Counted from the first letter of the stretch, positions 1-9,352 are shown. The stretch is DNA of 64,000 bases from Pseudomaricurvus sp033283335 (GCA_033283335.1 JAWMQP010000002.1:310001-374000); one strand, 5' to 3'. Program-made: numbers and translations. Notes: generated by a model from the letters alone, not told the origin.

Positions 1-339
1 GATGGCATCAATGACGCACCGGCTCTGGCCCAGGCGAATGTCGGCGTCGCCATGGGGACCGGTACCGATATCGCCATGAACAGCGCCCAGGTGACACTGG
101 TCAAGGGGGATCTACGAGGTATTGGCGAAGCCATCAACCTGTCTCAGCAAACGGTGTCCAACATGCGCCAAAACCTGGCTTTTGCCCTGCTCTACAACAG
201 TATTGGCGTGCCTATAGCCGCTGGTCTGTTGTATCCGTTCACTGGTTTGTTGCTGTCACCGATGATCGCTGCACTGGCCATGAGCCTCAGTTCAGTCTCA
301 GTGGTCAGCAACGCGTTGCGCTTGCGAGTCCAGAACTAA
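1..339 (+). CDS. copA: Copper-translocating P-type ATPase, C-terminal fragment
   Basis: The window opens inside this gene, so only the last 112 residues are visible. They begin in the P-type ATPase hinge motif (DGINDAPALA), continue with VAMGTGTDIAM, and end with two membrane helices. The last helix contains AMSLSSVSVVSNALRLR, and this MxxSS element is typical of Cu(I)-exporting CPx-ATPases. The protein would pump Cu(I) out of the cytoplasm at the cost of ATP. The rest of the gene lies upstream of base 1. Identity as a heavy-metal P-type ATPase is near certain; copper specificity rests on the last-helix motif. Confidence 0.9.
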   Translation, partial: DGINDAPALAQANVGVAMGTGTDIAMNSAQVTLVKGDLRGIGEAINLSQQTVSNMRQNLAFALLYNSIGVPIAAGLLYPFTGLLLSPMIAALAMSLSSVSVVSNALRLRVQN

Positions 340-394
340 GCCAAGTGTTTTGGAGCATTATTGATACGGTGATTCGTTTGTCATGGAGGCCCTG

Positions 395-739
395 ATGCCT
401 TACTTGCCTATTCTAAAAGTACTTATCGCAGTGACCGTTATCGTGACAACATCGTGGCTATCCAATAAGCGACCGGAACTGGCTGGGTTTATCGTTGCAC
501 TTCCCCTGGTCTCTATGTTGGCACTTCTGTTCTCATATGCGGAGTTTGGTAATGCTGAATCTACTGTGACGTTTGCAAAAAGCATTCTAGTCGGTATACC
601 GGTTTCACTACTGTTTTTTCTACCTTTTTTAGTGGCTGATCGACTGCAATTGGGATTTTGGACAAGCTATGTGGCTGGTGTGTTTTTGCTTTCCGTTGGT
701 TACTTCCTTCATCAAATTATTATTCAGTGGATCAAGTAG
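395..739 (+). CDS. DUF3147-like small integral membrane protein
   Basis: A protein of 114 residues with about four hydrophobic helices, resembling the DUF3147 family in length and in the N-terminal pattern of a helix, a short SNKRPELAG loop and an ALPLVSMLALL helix. The ATG at 395 is chosen because GGAGG at 385-389 lies five bases before it; an in-frame ATG at 383 has no such site. It follows the copper ATPase by 55 bases on the same strand and may be co-transcribed. Function is unknown for the family. Confidence 0.72.
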   Translation: MPYLPILKVLIAVTVIVTTSWLSNKRPELAGFIVALPLVSMLALLFSYAEFGNAESTVTFAKSILVGIPVSLLFFLPFLVADRLQLGFWTSYVAGVFLLSVGYFLHQIIIQWIK

Positions 740-912
740 AATTATTTGCTTATCGCTATTGTGCCAAATGCGGATTGTTCGAAATGGGTCAGTTTTCTCA
801 GCCAGGGTGGTTTTGACGCGGGGCCGAAACCAGAGCAGATAGCAGTTTCTCTGACTTTATAAGTATCCATTTTAGTGAGGACTACCGAAACCCACGCAAA
901 TACAGGCGACTG

Positions 913-1431
913 CTATTGTTTATCCTGCCCAGGCATTACATTATGCAGCGCCACCTGCCCATTGTCCGACACCATCAGAACTGCAACACCACCATCTCGC
1001 AAGTCTCGTTCCAGTGCCAGGGCTTTTTCCTTTGGGGCAAAATAAGCTTCAATACCATATTTCACCTGATAAGGCGGAGTGTTACTGGTGATTCGTCCTC
1101 TCAGGAAGATACCCGTTGCGGGTGGATAGAGTGAGGCATTGGCATAATGGTATAAGCCATCCTTACCCTGTCGCAGGCTGACGTAAACCACCTCGCCCAT
1201 ACGCAACCTTGGATATTCAGACAAGGCACTGTCTGGCAATTGACTGATCTCGTAGTTCAGGCTTGCGTAGTTACCTCGAAACAGGGAGCGGGGGTCCACG
1301 GGGACCGTTTTCACCAGAATTTCATCGCCTGACCACAAGGGCATTGAGGCTTTCACTAGCATGCCAACCAGAACGCACAACTGCAGGAGGACAGCCAGAC
1401 CTAATCCGGTCGTAATCGACGATCGCTTCAT
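913..1431 (-). CDS. GDYXXLXY-domain protein, partner of DUF2157 protein
   Basis: A 172-residue protein with one N-terminal membrane anchor (about residues 8-28) and a periplasmic domain. The family signature appears as GNYASLNY near residue 54, with Asn in place of the usual Asp. Its ATG overlaps the stop of the upstream DUF2157 gene (ATGA, 1428-1431), so the two are translationally coupled. Pairing of these two families in one operon is common in Gram-negative bacteria. No biochemical role has been established that I know of. Confident about the family, not about function. Confidence 0.85.
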   Translation of the reverse strand: MKRSSITTGLGLAVLLQLCVLVGMLVKASMPLWSGDEILVKTVPVDPRSLFRGNYASLNYEISQLPDSALSEYPRLRMGEVVYVSLRQGKDGLYHYANASLYPPATGIFLRGRITSNTPPYQVKYGIEAYFAPKEKALALERDLRDGGVAVLMVSDNGQVALHNVMPGQDKQ

Positions 1432-2738
1432 ATCGAGCTTCCATGCCCTTGTTGATGCTTCCAGTATCTGGCTGCGCCCAGCAATACGACGGCCAGAACT
1501 ATAAACAGGATGGCACCGCCAATATAGTCACCGATTAAGTCGATGTAGCGCATAAACGCCGTCAATAAAATGGTGGCCACGCCTAAAAAGAAATAGTGGG
1601 AAATGCCCTGATGGATACCACGGACAATGAGCCCAATGCCGCTGCCAATCAACACGATGTTGTAGACGATTTGAAAGTAGACCGCAGTTGACGGGTGATG
1701 TGTAGCAATCAGGGCAATCATCGTCAGGCTGGCCAATACAGCCACTGGCAGCAGGAATGTCAGAACTCTGCCCTGCCAGGCAAACCACAAAGAGGCCGTC
1801 AGCAAGACGCTGACACACAGCCACATTGAACCCTGTTGATCCCAGTCGGATTCGATCAGAGCTTTCCAGGGGCCTTCAAAGCTGAACACCAACAAGGCGA
1901 CAAGGCCGAATCTCAACACCCAGAGTGAGAGCAGTACAGCGTAATCTTTCGCCTTGTGACTGTTCTGTGCATAAAGCCAGCCACTGACGGCGTAAGCCCA
2001 GACAAACAGTGCCACACTCACCAGAAGATGCTCGGAATGAAAGCGGTAATCGTAACCGTCACCAGCCCAAAGAAATGACAGAACCGCTTCTAGCCAGAGA
2101 CCAATGCTGGCAATGGTGGTCAAGAAAAGCATACTGCTGGACGGCCCCTGATACAGCACATACACCGCTGCCAGGATGAACAAAGGAAACATCGAGGGGA
2201 AAAAACCCATCCCGAACTCAAGCAGAAACCATATTATCGCCAAACAACAACTGAACAGTGTCAACCAGGTATTTTTCAACAAGACACCAAACGGCAAGCT
2301 TCCCAATGCCCACCAGAACACCCCATCGGGCATATGCTCGCCCAGATGATAGATCTGTGCGATCAGGATGATTGATGCGCCGTAAAATAGGTTGCCCAAC
2401 AAAAACAATCCTACGGCCCCTGAAGTTCGGCCCGTAAAATAAGCCTTGAAGGCGATGCAATGAGTCATCAGGGTGAGTAACAGCAAGCCACCCATGCGCA
2501 GCGCACGGGGGATTTCATCCCAATTGGCCCCCAGTAGGGTAATCACTGCCAGGCCAATAAACAGATACCCCAATCCGATTAACAACCGGTACCCGAGAGA
2601 GTGATTCTGAATCGAATCGTAGTCCACACCGTAGACTCGACATATGGATCGCGCCTGTTCGACAGAGATCAGATCCTTATCAACCCAGCCGGATATTTCT
2701 TTGGCCAGATCGTTTTTGAACAGTCTTATGAGACGCAT
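1428..2738 (-). CDS. DUF2157 domain polytopic membrane protein
   Basis: A 436-residue protein. A cytoplasmic N-terminus of about 60 residues (LISVEQARSICRVYGVDY) precedes roughly a dozen hydrophobic helices. The N-terminal region followed by LGYLFIGLAVITLLGANWDEIP matches DUF2157. The start is preceded by AGGGATAAAC. It lies eight bases downstream of the MscS-type gene on the same strand and overlaps the next gene by four bases, so mscS, DUF2157 and GDYXXLXY probably form one operon. Function unknown; an envelope role is an inference from topology only. Confidence 0.85.
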   Translation of the reverse strand: MRLIRLFKNDLAKEISGWVDKDLISVEQARSICRVYGVDYDSIQNHSLGYRLLIGLGYLFIGLAVITLLGANWDEIPRALRMGGLLLLTLMTHCIAFKAYFTGRTSGAVGLFLLGNLFYGASIILIAQIYHLGEHMPDGVFWWALGSLPFGVLLKNTWLTLFSCCLAIIWFLLEFGMGFFPSMFPLFILAAVYVLYQGPSSSMLFLTTIASIGLWLEAVLSFLWAGDGYDYRFHSEHLLVSVALFVWAYAVSGWLYAQNSHKAKDYAVLLSLWVLRFGLVALLVFSFEGPWKALIESDWDQQGSMWLCVSVLLTASLWFAWQGRVLTFLLPVAVLASLTMIALIATHHPSTAVYFQIVYNIVLIGSGIGLIVRGIHQGISHYFFLGVATILLTAFMRYIDLIGDYIGGAILFIVLAVVLLGAARYWKHQQGHGSSI

Positions 2739-2746
2739 GTTTATCC

Positions 2747-3244
2747 CTATTCAATATCAGCACCAACTACTGTCTCCGGCGCGTTCTCCAACAGGCTCAC
2801 TTTAGAATTCAGTATTAAGGAATTCGGTACCAAATGCACAGCGTCGTCGGCCTGTACCGCGATGTACCTCAGGTTCAGGTCCACCACCGTTCCCTTGACC
2901 CCCGCCAGCTCTACCCGATCACCCAGCTCAATAGGTTTGTAAAGCACAATCATCATACCGGCTACCAGATTGGAAATAGCGTCTTTAAGTGCTAACCCGA
3001 GGGCGAACCCCGTCAAACCCAATCCTGCCACCAACGCCGAAACATCAAATCCCAGTTTGGAAAGTGCCAGCACACCGCCGATAAAAATCAAAATCGCTTT
3101 CTGGGAGTTGGAAAGCAACCGAAAACTCTCAGAGGCACTGGCATCATAGCGCTCGGCTATGTTTTTCAGCAATTTTTCGAACAAGATCGCCGCAACAATA
3201 AATACAAGCAAAATAAACAGCGCGGGAAAAATGTGGTCGGTCAT
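2747..3244 (-). CDS. Small-conductance mechanosensitive channel (MscS family), short form
   Basis: A 165-residue protein. After an N-terminal helix and a second helix comes the pore-lining TM3 region, rich in Gly and Ala (LVAGLGLTGFALGLALKDA). The start of the MscS beta domain follows (GDRVELAGVKGTVVDLNLRY, then VPNSLI). The chain stops soon after, so the C-terminal alpha/beta vestibule domain of full MscS is missing. The ATG at 3244 is chosen because GGAAA precedes it and MTDHIFPAL leads straight into a helix; a 34-residue longer frame has no good site. It would open on hypo-osmotic membrane tension. Confidence 0.82.
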   Translation of the reverse strand: MTDHIFPALFILLVFIVAAILFEKLLKNIAERYDASASESFRLLSNSQKAILIFIGGVLALSKLGFDVSALVAGLGLTGFALGLALKDAISNLVAGMMIVLYKPIELGDRVELAGVKGTVVDLNLRYIAVQADDAVHLVPNSLILNSKVSLLENAPETVVGADIE

Positions 3245-3612
3245 TTTGTGTTTTCCATTTTTAAGTAGATCAGGATTTAAGCTATCAATAAACGGTGTAT
3301 ACCCTATTGAAACGTTCATGGCTACAAATAGTAATGCCTTAAACACCCGGAGCTCTTTTCAGTTTCACATCTCCAGTACTATAAGGTTCGATATCGGCTT
3401 AAAGAGTTACGTCAGGGGTATACAGGAGTACCAATACCGGATGCCGACAATAAACGCTCGGGTGTATTGTTTGAGGTATAGGGATAGGTCGTAAATACGA
3501 TTGAAGTTTCAGTTCTAGAATGGTTTGGCCCAGTAAAACTGGTGTCAATTGGCTAAGGGGGAAAATGGCGGCATTACCCAATACGACCCTCATGTTTCAC
3601 TTTTGTTGCCTT
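3245..3612. other. 368-base gap without a supported gene
   Basis: This gap separates the mscS start from the end of the 2-oxoacid oxidoreductase operon, both on the minus strand. I see no convincing coding frame, RNA gene or strong terminator hairpin. It probably holds the promoter of the mscS-DUF2157 operon. Confidence 0.5.
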
Positions 3613-4665
3613 TCACCTCAGACTTTCATTGATATTGGCCAGCACCTTGGAGCCCGGGCACAAGTCCTGTTCGTTCAGTTGGCGCAACGGTTTTTTGGTT
3701 GTGCCCAGGTTTTCGTGCAATTCCTGGGAATCCGGGTCCATGTACAGCAGGCCGGTGAGTATCTTACCCTCTTGTTTGTAATCGGCAATTCGGTTCAGTG
3801 CCGATTGGCGGTTGTGTACATCCAGTTGGTCATCCATTTTACACAGGTGCACGACGGAGCCATCGTGCAAAGTGACTTCTTCTGATGTCTGGTTGGGGTA
3901 GCAGGCGGTGATCTCTTCGCGCATAGGGACATAGTCGATCGTACCGGTGGCCTCCAAATGGTCACGCACATACTCGTAGCCTTTGGTGGAGCCGGGGTTG
4001 TTGTTGAAGGTCACGCAGGGGGAGAGCACGTCGATAAAGGCAAAGCCGCGGTGTGCCAGCGCGGCCTTGATGAGCGGGATTAACTGGTGTTTGTCGCCGG
4101 AGAAGCTGCGGGCCACAAAGGTTGCGCCCAGCTCCAGGGCTACGGTGGCCATGTCGATGGCTTCAAACGGATTGGCCTCGCCTTTTTTGCTGATAGATCC
4201 GACATCGGCGGTGGCCGAGTCCTGGCCCTTGGTCAGGCCATAGCAACCGTTGTTCATGACGATGTACATCATGTTCAGGTTGCGTCGCACAGCGTGAGTA
4301 AACTGGCCCATGCCGATTGAGGCGCTGTCACCATCACCGGATACGCCCACGTAGATCAAATCGCGATTGGCCATATTGGCGCCGGTCGCCACTGATGGCA
4401 TGCGCCCATGGACGGAGTTAAATCCGTGAGAGTTGCCGAGAAAGTAGGTTGGTGTTTTGGACGAACAACCGATGCCGGACAGTTTGGCAATCTTGTGTGG
4501 TTCCAGCGACATTTCGAATGCAGCCTGCACAATGGCGGCGCTGATGGAATCGTGACCACAGCCGGCACACAGGGTCGACAGGGCGCCTTCGTAGTTTGTC
4601 CGGGTGTAACCCAGCTCATTAGTTGGCAGGCTGGGGTGACGGAATTCCGGTCTTACAAACGACAT
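3613..4665 (-). CDS. 2-oxoacid:acceptor oxidoreductase, beta (ThDP) subunit
   Basis: A 350-residue protein of the KorB/PorB type. It has the CAGCGH cysteine motif near residue 35, CSS near residue 67, and the thiamine diphosphate signature GDGD...NNGCYGLTKGQ around residues 108-145. Together with the alpha subunit it would decarboxylate a 2-oxoacid with CoA and pass electrons to ferredoxin or a similar acceptor. The start is preceded by GGAGAG. It lies 15 bases after the alpha gene. The substrate (2-oxoglutarate, pyruvate, branched-chain or aryl-pyruvate) is not evident. Confidence 0.9.
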   Translation of the reverse strand: MSFVRPEFRHPSLPTNELGYTRTNYEGALSTLCAGCGHDSISAAIVQAAFEMSLEPHKIAKLSGIGCSSKTPTYFLGNSHGFNSVHGRMPSVATGANMANRDLIYVGVSGDGDSASIGMGQFTHAVRRNLNMMYIVMNNGCYGLTKGQDSATADVGSISKKGEANPFEAIDMATVALELGATFVARSFSGDKHQLIPLIKAALAHRGFAFIDVLSPCVTFNNNPGSTKGYEYVRDHLEATGTIDYVPMREEITACYPNQTSEEVTLHDGSVVHLCKMDDQLDVHNRQSALNRIADYKQEGKILTGLLYMDPDSQELHENLGTTKKPLRQLNEQDLCPGSKVLANINESLR

Positions 4666-4680
4666 GGTTTCTGCTCTCCA

Positions 4681-6564
4681 CTACGAAGTTTTGGCGGCAC
4701 GCTTTTGCGGCAGCGGCTTCACATTGCCGGTGTTAACGCCCAGCTGGTGTTTGATGTTGGTGGCGATAAAGCGTGCAGTTATCGGCATGCCGTCATAGCT
4801 CAGTATCTTGCGCAAGTGCCTGGGATCGATATCGCATTCGTTCACCAGCAGCGAGCGCATTTGGGCATCGCGGTTTTGCTCAATCACAAAGATTGTGTCG
4901 TGACGGGCGATAAAGTCTTCCACCTCCTGATTGAAGGGAAATGCTCGAAGTCGACAACTGTCGATCTCAATGCCCTGACCCTGCAGCAGGTCGGTGGCTT
5001 CTAAAGTGGCGTACATGGAGGTGCCGTAATGGATCACACCGATGTCATTGCCATTGTCGATAATCTCTGGGGCCGGCACCAGTGACTTGGCGGTTTCCCA
5101 TTTTTTCAACAGGCGTTCCATATTGCGCACATAGGCGCTGCCATCTTCGGTATAGGCGGCGTACTCATCGCGTGAGGTGCCACGGGTGAAGAAGGAACCC
5201 TTGCTGGGGTGCGTACCGGGGTAGGTACGGTAGGGAATGCCGTCACCATCGACATCCAGGTAACGGCCAAAACGCTCGTTCATGGTTTCCAGATCTTCGG
5301 CAGACAACACTTTACCGCGTTTGTAATGGCGTTCGTCATCCCATTCAAACGGTTCGGACATATTGTCATTCATACCGAGGTCCAGATCGCTCAGCATGAT
5401 GATCGGGGTTTGCAGCTGCTCGGCCAGATCGAAGGCCTGTGCGGTCATGTCAAAGCATTCTTTGGGTGTCGAGGGGATGATCAGTACATGCTTGGTGTCA
5501 CCGTGAGAGGCGTACGCGCAGGCCACCACGTCGGACTGTTGGGTGCGGGTGGGCATACCGGTGGACGGACCGGCACGCTGCACGTCGATCAGTACCGCGG
5601 GAATTTCCGCAAAGTAGGCCAGGCCCAGAAATTCACTCATCAGTGATATACCGGGGCCGCTGGTGGCGGTAAAAGCACGAGCACCATTCCAGCTGGCACC
5701 GATCACCATGCCCATCGCTGCCAGTTCATCTTCAGCCTGGACAATGGCAAAGTTCTTCTTGCCGGTGCCCGGGTCTATGCGCAGGCGCTTGCAATATTTT
5801 TCGAACGCTTCCACCACGGAAGTGGATGGGGTAATGGGGTACCAGCCGGCCATGGTGGCGCCAGCATAAACGGCACCCAGGCCGCAGGCGGCATTGCCAT
5901 CGATGAGAATATGGTCGCCCATGTCACGCGTAGCCACGGTCACGTGCAGAGGACAGTCGAGATTGTTCTTGGCGTACTGGAAGCCCAGCTCCAACGCGTG
6001 CACGTTCGGGGCAATGAGCTTCTCCTTGCCTTTGAACTGATCGGCCACCAGATCGGTCAATATGCGGAACTCAATATCAATCAAGGCCGCCAGTGCGCCG
6101 ACGTAGATGATGTTTTTGAACAGCTGGCGCTGGCGCGCATCCTTGTACTCGGTCAGACACATCTGCGTCAGGGGCAGACCGATAAACTCAATGTCGTTGC
6201 GCATCATGCGCAAGTCGAGAGGCTTGGTGTTGTCGTGGATAAAATAGCCGCCGGACGTGACTTCCTGAATGTCTTTGGCCATGCTCTGCGGGTTGACCGA
6301 CACCATGATGTCGATCCCTTCGCGCCGGCCGAGATAGCCTTTGTCGTTGGCACGGACCTCGTACCAGGTTGGCAGGCCCTGAATGTTGGAGGGGAAGATA
6401 TTCTTCGGGCTCACCGCCAGGCCCATGCGAAACAGGGCTTTGGCAAACAGGTTGTTGGCACTGGCTGAACCGGTGCCGTTCACGTTGGCAAACTTCACCA
6501 CGATGTCGTTGACCCGTGGCTGACGCTGAACATTATTCTTCACGCCGAGTGCTCCATGTTTCAC
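4681..6564 (-). CDS. 2-oxoacid:acceptor oxidoreductase, fused gamma-alpha subunit
   Basis: A protein of about 627 residues. The N-terminal gamma domain (VKFANVNGTGSASANNLFAKA) covers roughly residues 20-200. It is followed by the pyrimidine-binding alpha domain (GAVYAGATMAGWYPITPST and SGPGISLMSEFLG). This is the KorA-type gamma-alpha fusion. The GTG at 6564 overlaps the stop of the upstream FAD-protein gene (GTGA). A second GTG at 6543 with GGAG upstream is possible and would shorten the protein by seven residues. It works with the beta subunit encoded directly downstream. The upstream gene's product is the likely electron partner. Confidence 0.9.
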   Translation of the reverse strand: MKHGALGVKNNVQRQPRVNDIVVKFANVNGTGSASANNLFAKALFRMGLAVSPKNIFPSNIQGLPTWYEVRANDKGYLGRREGIDIMVSVNPQSMAKDIQEVTSGGYFIHDNTKPLDLRMMRNDIEFIGLPLTQMCLTEYKDARQRQLFKNIIYVGALAALIDIEFRILTDLVADQFKGKEKLIAPNVHALELGFQYAKNNLDCPLHVTVATRDMGDHILIDGNAACGLGAVYAGATMAGWYPITPSTSVVEAFEKYCKRLRIDPGTGKKNFAIVQAEDELAAMGMVIGASWNGARAFTATSGPGISLMSEFLGLAYFAEIPAVLIDVQRAGPSTGMPTRTQQSDVVACAYASHGDTKHVLIIPSTPKECFDMTAQAFDLAEQLQTPIIMLSDLDLGMNDNMSEPFEWDDERHYKRGKVLSAEDLETMNERFGRYLDVDGDGIPYRTYPGTHPSKGSFFTRGTSRDEYAAYTEDGSAYVRNMERLLKKWETAKSLVPAPEIIDNGNDIGVIHYGTSMYATLEATDLLQGQGIEIDSCRLRAFPFNQEVEDFIARHDTIFVIEQNRDAQMRSLLVNECDIDPRHLRKILSYDGMPITARFIATNIKHQLGVNTGNVKPLPQKRAAKTS

Positions 6565-8453
6565 TCTGTAAGTTCTTTATTCACAGCTGAAGGCTCTTTA
6601 TTTAAAGCTGAAGGCTCTTTATTTAAAGCTGATGGATTCGTTCGCGCAGCTGGGTCAAAGTAATCGACGCTGCCGGCTTTGGTCACGTGGTAGGTGAATT
6701 TTTGCATGTCCCAGGCAGCGGTCGGGCAGCGTTCGGCACAAAGGCCACAGTGCAGGCAGACGTTCTCGTCTTTGACCATGACTCGCTGAGTGGGCAAGCG
6801 ATCAGACACCAGAATGGCCTGATCCTCATTGGTGGCGGGCATTTTCAACTGTTGACGCAGGCTGCTTTCATCCTGTTCGTCACCCACTTCAGCAAACGTC
6901 AGGCAGTCGGTCGGGCAGATGTCGATACAGGCATCACACTCGATACACTTGGGTTCTTCAAATACGGTCTGCACATCACAGTTCAAGCAACGCCAGGCTT
7001 CCTGCAGGGCGGTGTCGGTATTGAAACCGAGTTCCACCTCCAGCAAACGGTCCTTGACCGATTTAGCCACATCCTCATGGGGCACGGCATAGCGGTGGTC
7101 ATTGGTGACTGAGGAATCGTAACTCCACTCGTGAATGCCCATTTTCTGGCTGATCAGATTGGAGCCCGGCGCCGGCCGTTCGCTGGTATCCTTGCCCTGC
7201 AAAAACAGGTCAATGGAGATGGCAGCCTGGTGGCCATGGGCGACTGCGGTGATGACGTTTTCCGGGCCGAAAGCCGCATCACCACCAAAGAACACTTTCG
7301 GGTGGGTGGACTGAAAAGTCACTTCGTCGACCACAGGCAGTTCCCACTTGTCGAATTCCAGGCCCAGATCGCGCTCAATCCACGGGAAGGCATTGTCCTG
7401 GCCAACGGCAATGCAGATGTCGTCGCATTCAAAGATGACATCGGCTTCGCCGGTTGGAATCAGGGAGCGACGACCATTGTCGTCGTATTCAGCGTGAACC
7501 CGCTCAAAGCGCATACCCACCAGCTTGCCGTCTTCGATAACGAACTCTTTGGGGGTGTGGTTTTCGAACATGGAGACGCCTTCACGTTCGGAGTCTTCAA
7601 TTTCCCAGGGTGAGGCTTTCATATCCGTGCGCGGACTGCGCACCACGACTTTGACATCCTCGGCACCCAGCCGCAGGGCGGTGCGACAGCAGTCCATGGC
7701 GGTGTTGCCGCCGCCGAGCACCAGCACTTTTTTACCGATGGCTTTGGTGTGCTCAAAGGCAACAGAAGCCAGCCAGTTGATACCCAAGTGAATATGGGCA
7801 TCGGCTTGCTGGCGGCCGGGCAGTTGCAGATCTTTCGCGCGCGGTGCCCCGGTACCGACAAACACGGCATCGTAGCCTTTGTCGAGAATGGCTCTGAGGC
7901 TGTCAACATAGGTGTTGTAGTGGGTGGTGACTCCCATGTCGGTGATATACCCCACTTCCTGATCCAGGACTTTTTGCGGCAGCCGGAAGCTGGGGATCTG
8001 ACTGCGCATAAAGCCGCCGCCAGCCGGTTGGTCGTCGTACAGATCAACGCTGTAACCGAGTGGCATCAGATCGCGGGCGACCGTCAAAGACGCGGGACCA
8101 GCACCGATCAGGGCAACACGTTTGCCATTCTTCTCAGTGGGAATTGACGGCATTGCCGCCAGGATGGCGTCGTCGTCTTTATTGTCAGCGGCAACTCGCT
8201 TGAGGCGGCAAATGGCCACTGGCTCTTCGTCAATGCGTCCCCGGCGGCAGGCCGGTTCACAGGGGCGGTCACAGGTGCGGCCAAGGATTCCAGGGAAAAC
8301 GTTGGATTCCCAGTTAAGCAGGTAGGCATCGCTGTAGCGTCCTGCTGCGATCAGGCGAATGTATTCAGGAACGGGTGTATGCGCTGGGCAGGCATACTGG
8401 CAATCCACTACCTTATGGTAGTACTCCGGATTTTGGGTATCCGTAGGTTTCAC
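6561..8453 (-). CDS. GltD-like FAD oxidoreductase with C-terminal 4Fe-4S ferredoxin domain
   Basis: A 630-residue protein with an N-terminal GltD-type Fe-S region (CQYACPAHTPVPEYI, CDRPCEPACRRG), then an FAD-binding Rossmann fold (GAGPASL) and an NAD(P)-binding fold (VLVLGGGNTAMDCC). The C-terminus carries two cysteine clusters (CIECDACIDICPTDC and CLHCGLCAERCP), each fit for a 4Fe-4S centre. It would move electrons between NAD(P)H and the Fe-S/ThDP enzyme encoded downstream. The GTG at 8453 is chosen because GGAGG precedes it by a short gap; a TTG start four codons earlier has no site. The tail is three copies of a seven-residue repeat (SALNKEP-like), described separately. Confidence 0.88.
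   Translation of the reverse strand: MKPTDTQNPEYYHKVVDCQYACPAHTPVPEYIRLIAAGRYSDAYLLNWESNVFPGILGRTCDRPCEPACRRGRIDEEPVAICRLKRVAADNKDDDAILAAMPSIPTEKNGKRVALIGAGPASLTVARDLMPLGYSVDLYDDQPAGGGFMRSQIPSFRLPQKVLDQEVGYITDMGVTTHYNTYVDSLRAILDKGYDAVFVGTGAPRAKDLQLPGRQQADAHIHLGINWLASVAFEHTKAIGKKVLVLGGGNTAMDCCRTALRLGAEDVKVVVRSPRTDMKASPWEIEDSEREGVSMFENHTPKEFVIEDGKLVGMRFERVHAEYDDNGRRSLIPTGEADVIFECDDICIAVGQDNAFPWIERDLGLEFDKWELPVVDEVTFQSTHPKVFFGGDAAFGPENVITAVAHGHQAAISIDLFLQGKDTSERPAPGSNLISQKMGIHEWSYDSSVTNDHRYAVPHEDVAKSVKDRLLEVELGFNTDTALQEAWRCLNCDVQTVFEEPKCIECDACIDICPTDCLTFAEVGDEQDESSLRQQLKMPATNEDQAILVSDRLPTQRVMVKDENVCLHCGLCAERCPTAAWDMQKFTYHVTKAGSVDYFDPAARTNPSALNKEPSALNKEPSAVNKELTE
6575..6637 (-). repeat. 21-bp tandem repeat, three copies, at the end of the FAD oxidoreductase gene
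   Basis: Units at 6575-6595, 6596-6616 and 6617-6637 share CTTTATT....AGCTGA. The unit length is a multiple of three, so the repeat stays in frame and gives SALNKEP, SALNKEP and SAVNKEL at the extreme C-terminus, ending just before the stop that overlaps the next gene. The first and third copies have diverged slightly. Confidence 0.95.
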
Positions 8454-8791
8454 TACTCCCTCCAAACCAATGACTGCCGTGCTTCATTACAACCAGTACA
8501 GGATTGAGTTTTTCCAATACAGTTATGTCAGAGGCAGCACAGCCGATCATTATAATTGTTGTTACGTCTGTTCAGGCTAGATAGTTCAAATGTACTTCTT
8601 TGGCTTGAAATGACAAGGTTTATTTACCCATATTGACGTCGAATTAAATGACAAGGTTCTTCATCTGTGACGGGGTTGCTGCCGCACGCAGAAGGATTAT
8701 CATTTCCCGCGTTGGATAATTCTCCTGTCATCACTGAACCGCTATTCGTATATCCACGTAACCACTGATCATCCGTTTCAGGAGTTCAGTG
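8454..8791. other. 338-base divergent intergenic region with a 13-bp direct repeat
   Basis: This gap lies between the divergently read oxidoreductase operon and the SOUL gene. It holds two exact copies of AAATGACAAGGTT at 8608-8620 and 8646-8658, 38 bases apart. They could be half-sites for a regulator acting on either side. No coding frame is supported. Confidence 0.6.
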
Positions 8792-9352
8792 ATGAAAATC
8801 TACCTGTCACTGCTGAGTCTCGTCTTTATCGGAGCAGCTACTATGGTCCAGGCGATAGAAGAACCAGCCTACATCCCGCTAGGCCAGGTCGGTAAAATCG
8901 AGTTACGGGAGTATGCCCCCAGTATCCAAGCTCGCACGCCAATGACTGTTGAATCCCGGTCTTCCAGCACATTTCAGCGATTGGCAAATTACATTTTTGG
9001 CGGTAATACGCGCAAGCAATCCATAGCCATGACGGCTCCGGTCGAGACTCGAATGGATGCACACGGTTACATGGCCTTCACCATGCCTTCACAATACAGC
9101 CTGTCGGATCTCCCCTTGCCGCTTAATGACAACGTCAGTCTTCATAAACTGCCCGCCAGACGGCTGGCCGTGCTCAGTTTTGGTGGCTGGGCAACGGATG
9201 GCAAGGTAAAGCGTAAAACCCAGGAATTGCTGGACACACTCCAAGCCCATGGTATTGAAACTCTGGGTCCCCCTTCACTGAATCAGTACAACCCGCCTTG
9301 GACCCCACCCTGGAACAGACGCAATGAAGTGTGCGTGGAAATTGTTAACTAG
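8792..9352 (+). CDS. SOUL-family haem-binding protein, exported
   Basis: A 186-residue protein with a signal peptide (LSLLSLVFIGAATMVQA, cleaved about residue 21) followed by a SOUL domain. Family features are VGKIELREYAPSIQA, the FQRLANYIFGGN segment, IAMTAPVETR, FTMPSQYSLSDLPLP and LAVLSFGGWATDGKV. SOUL proteins bind haem or other tetrapyrroles. The ATG at 8792 is preceded by CAGGAG. Its last eight bases overlap the end of the convergent P450 gene. Physiological role unknown; proximity to a P450 and a globin may be incidental. Confidence 0.88.
   Translation: MKIYLSLLSLVFIGAATMVQAIEEPAYIPLGQVGKIELREYAPSIQARTPMTVESRSSSTFQRLANYIFGGNTRKQSIAMTAPVETRMDAHGYMAFTMPSQYSLSDLPLPLNDNVSLHKLPARRLAVLSFGGWATDGKVKRKTQELLDTLQAHGIETLGPPSLNQYNPPWTPPWNRRNEVCVEIVN

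Noticed and set aside
4408..5004. A long plus-strand open frame opposite the 2-oxoacid oxidoreductase genes, with similar ones at 5911-6468 and 7131-7613.
   Set aside because: They lie antisense to strongly conserved genes, have no family pattern and no ribosome site; they are by-products of codon bias.
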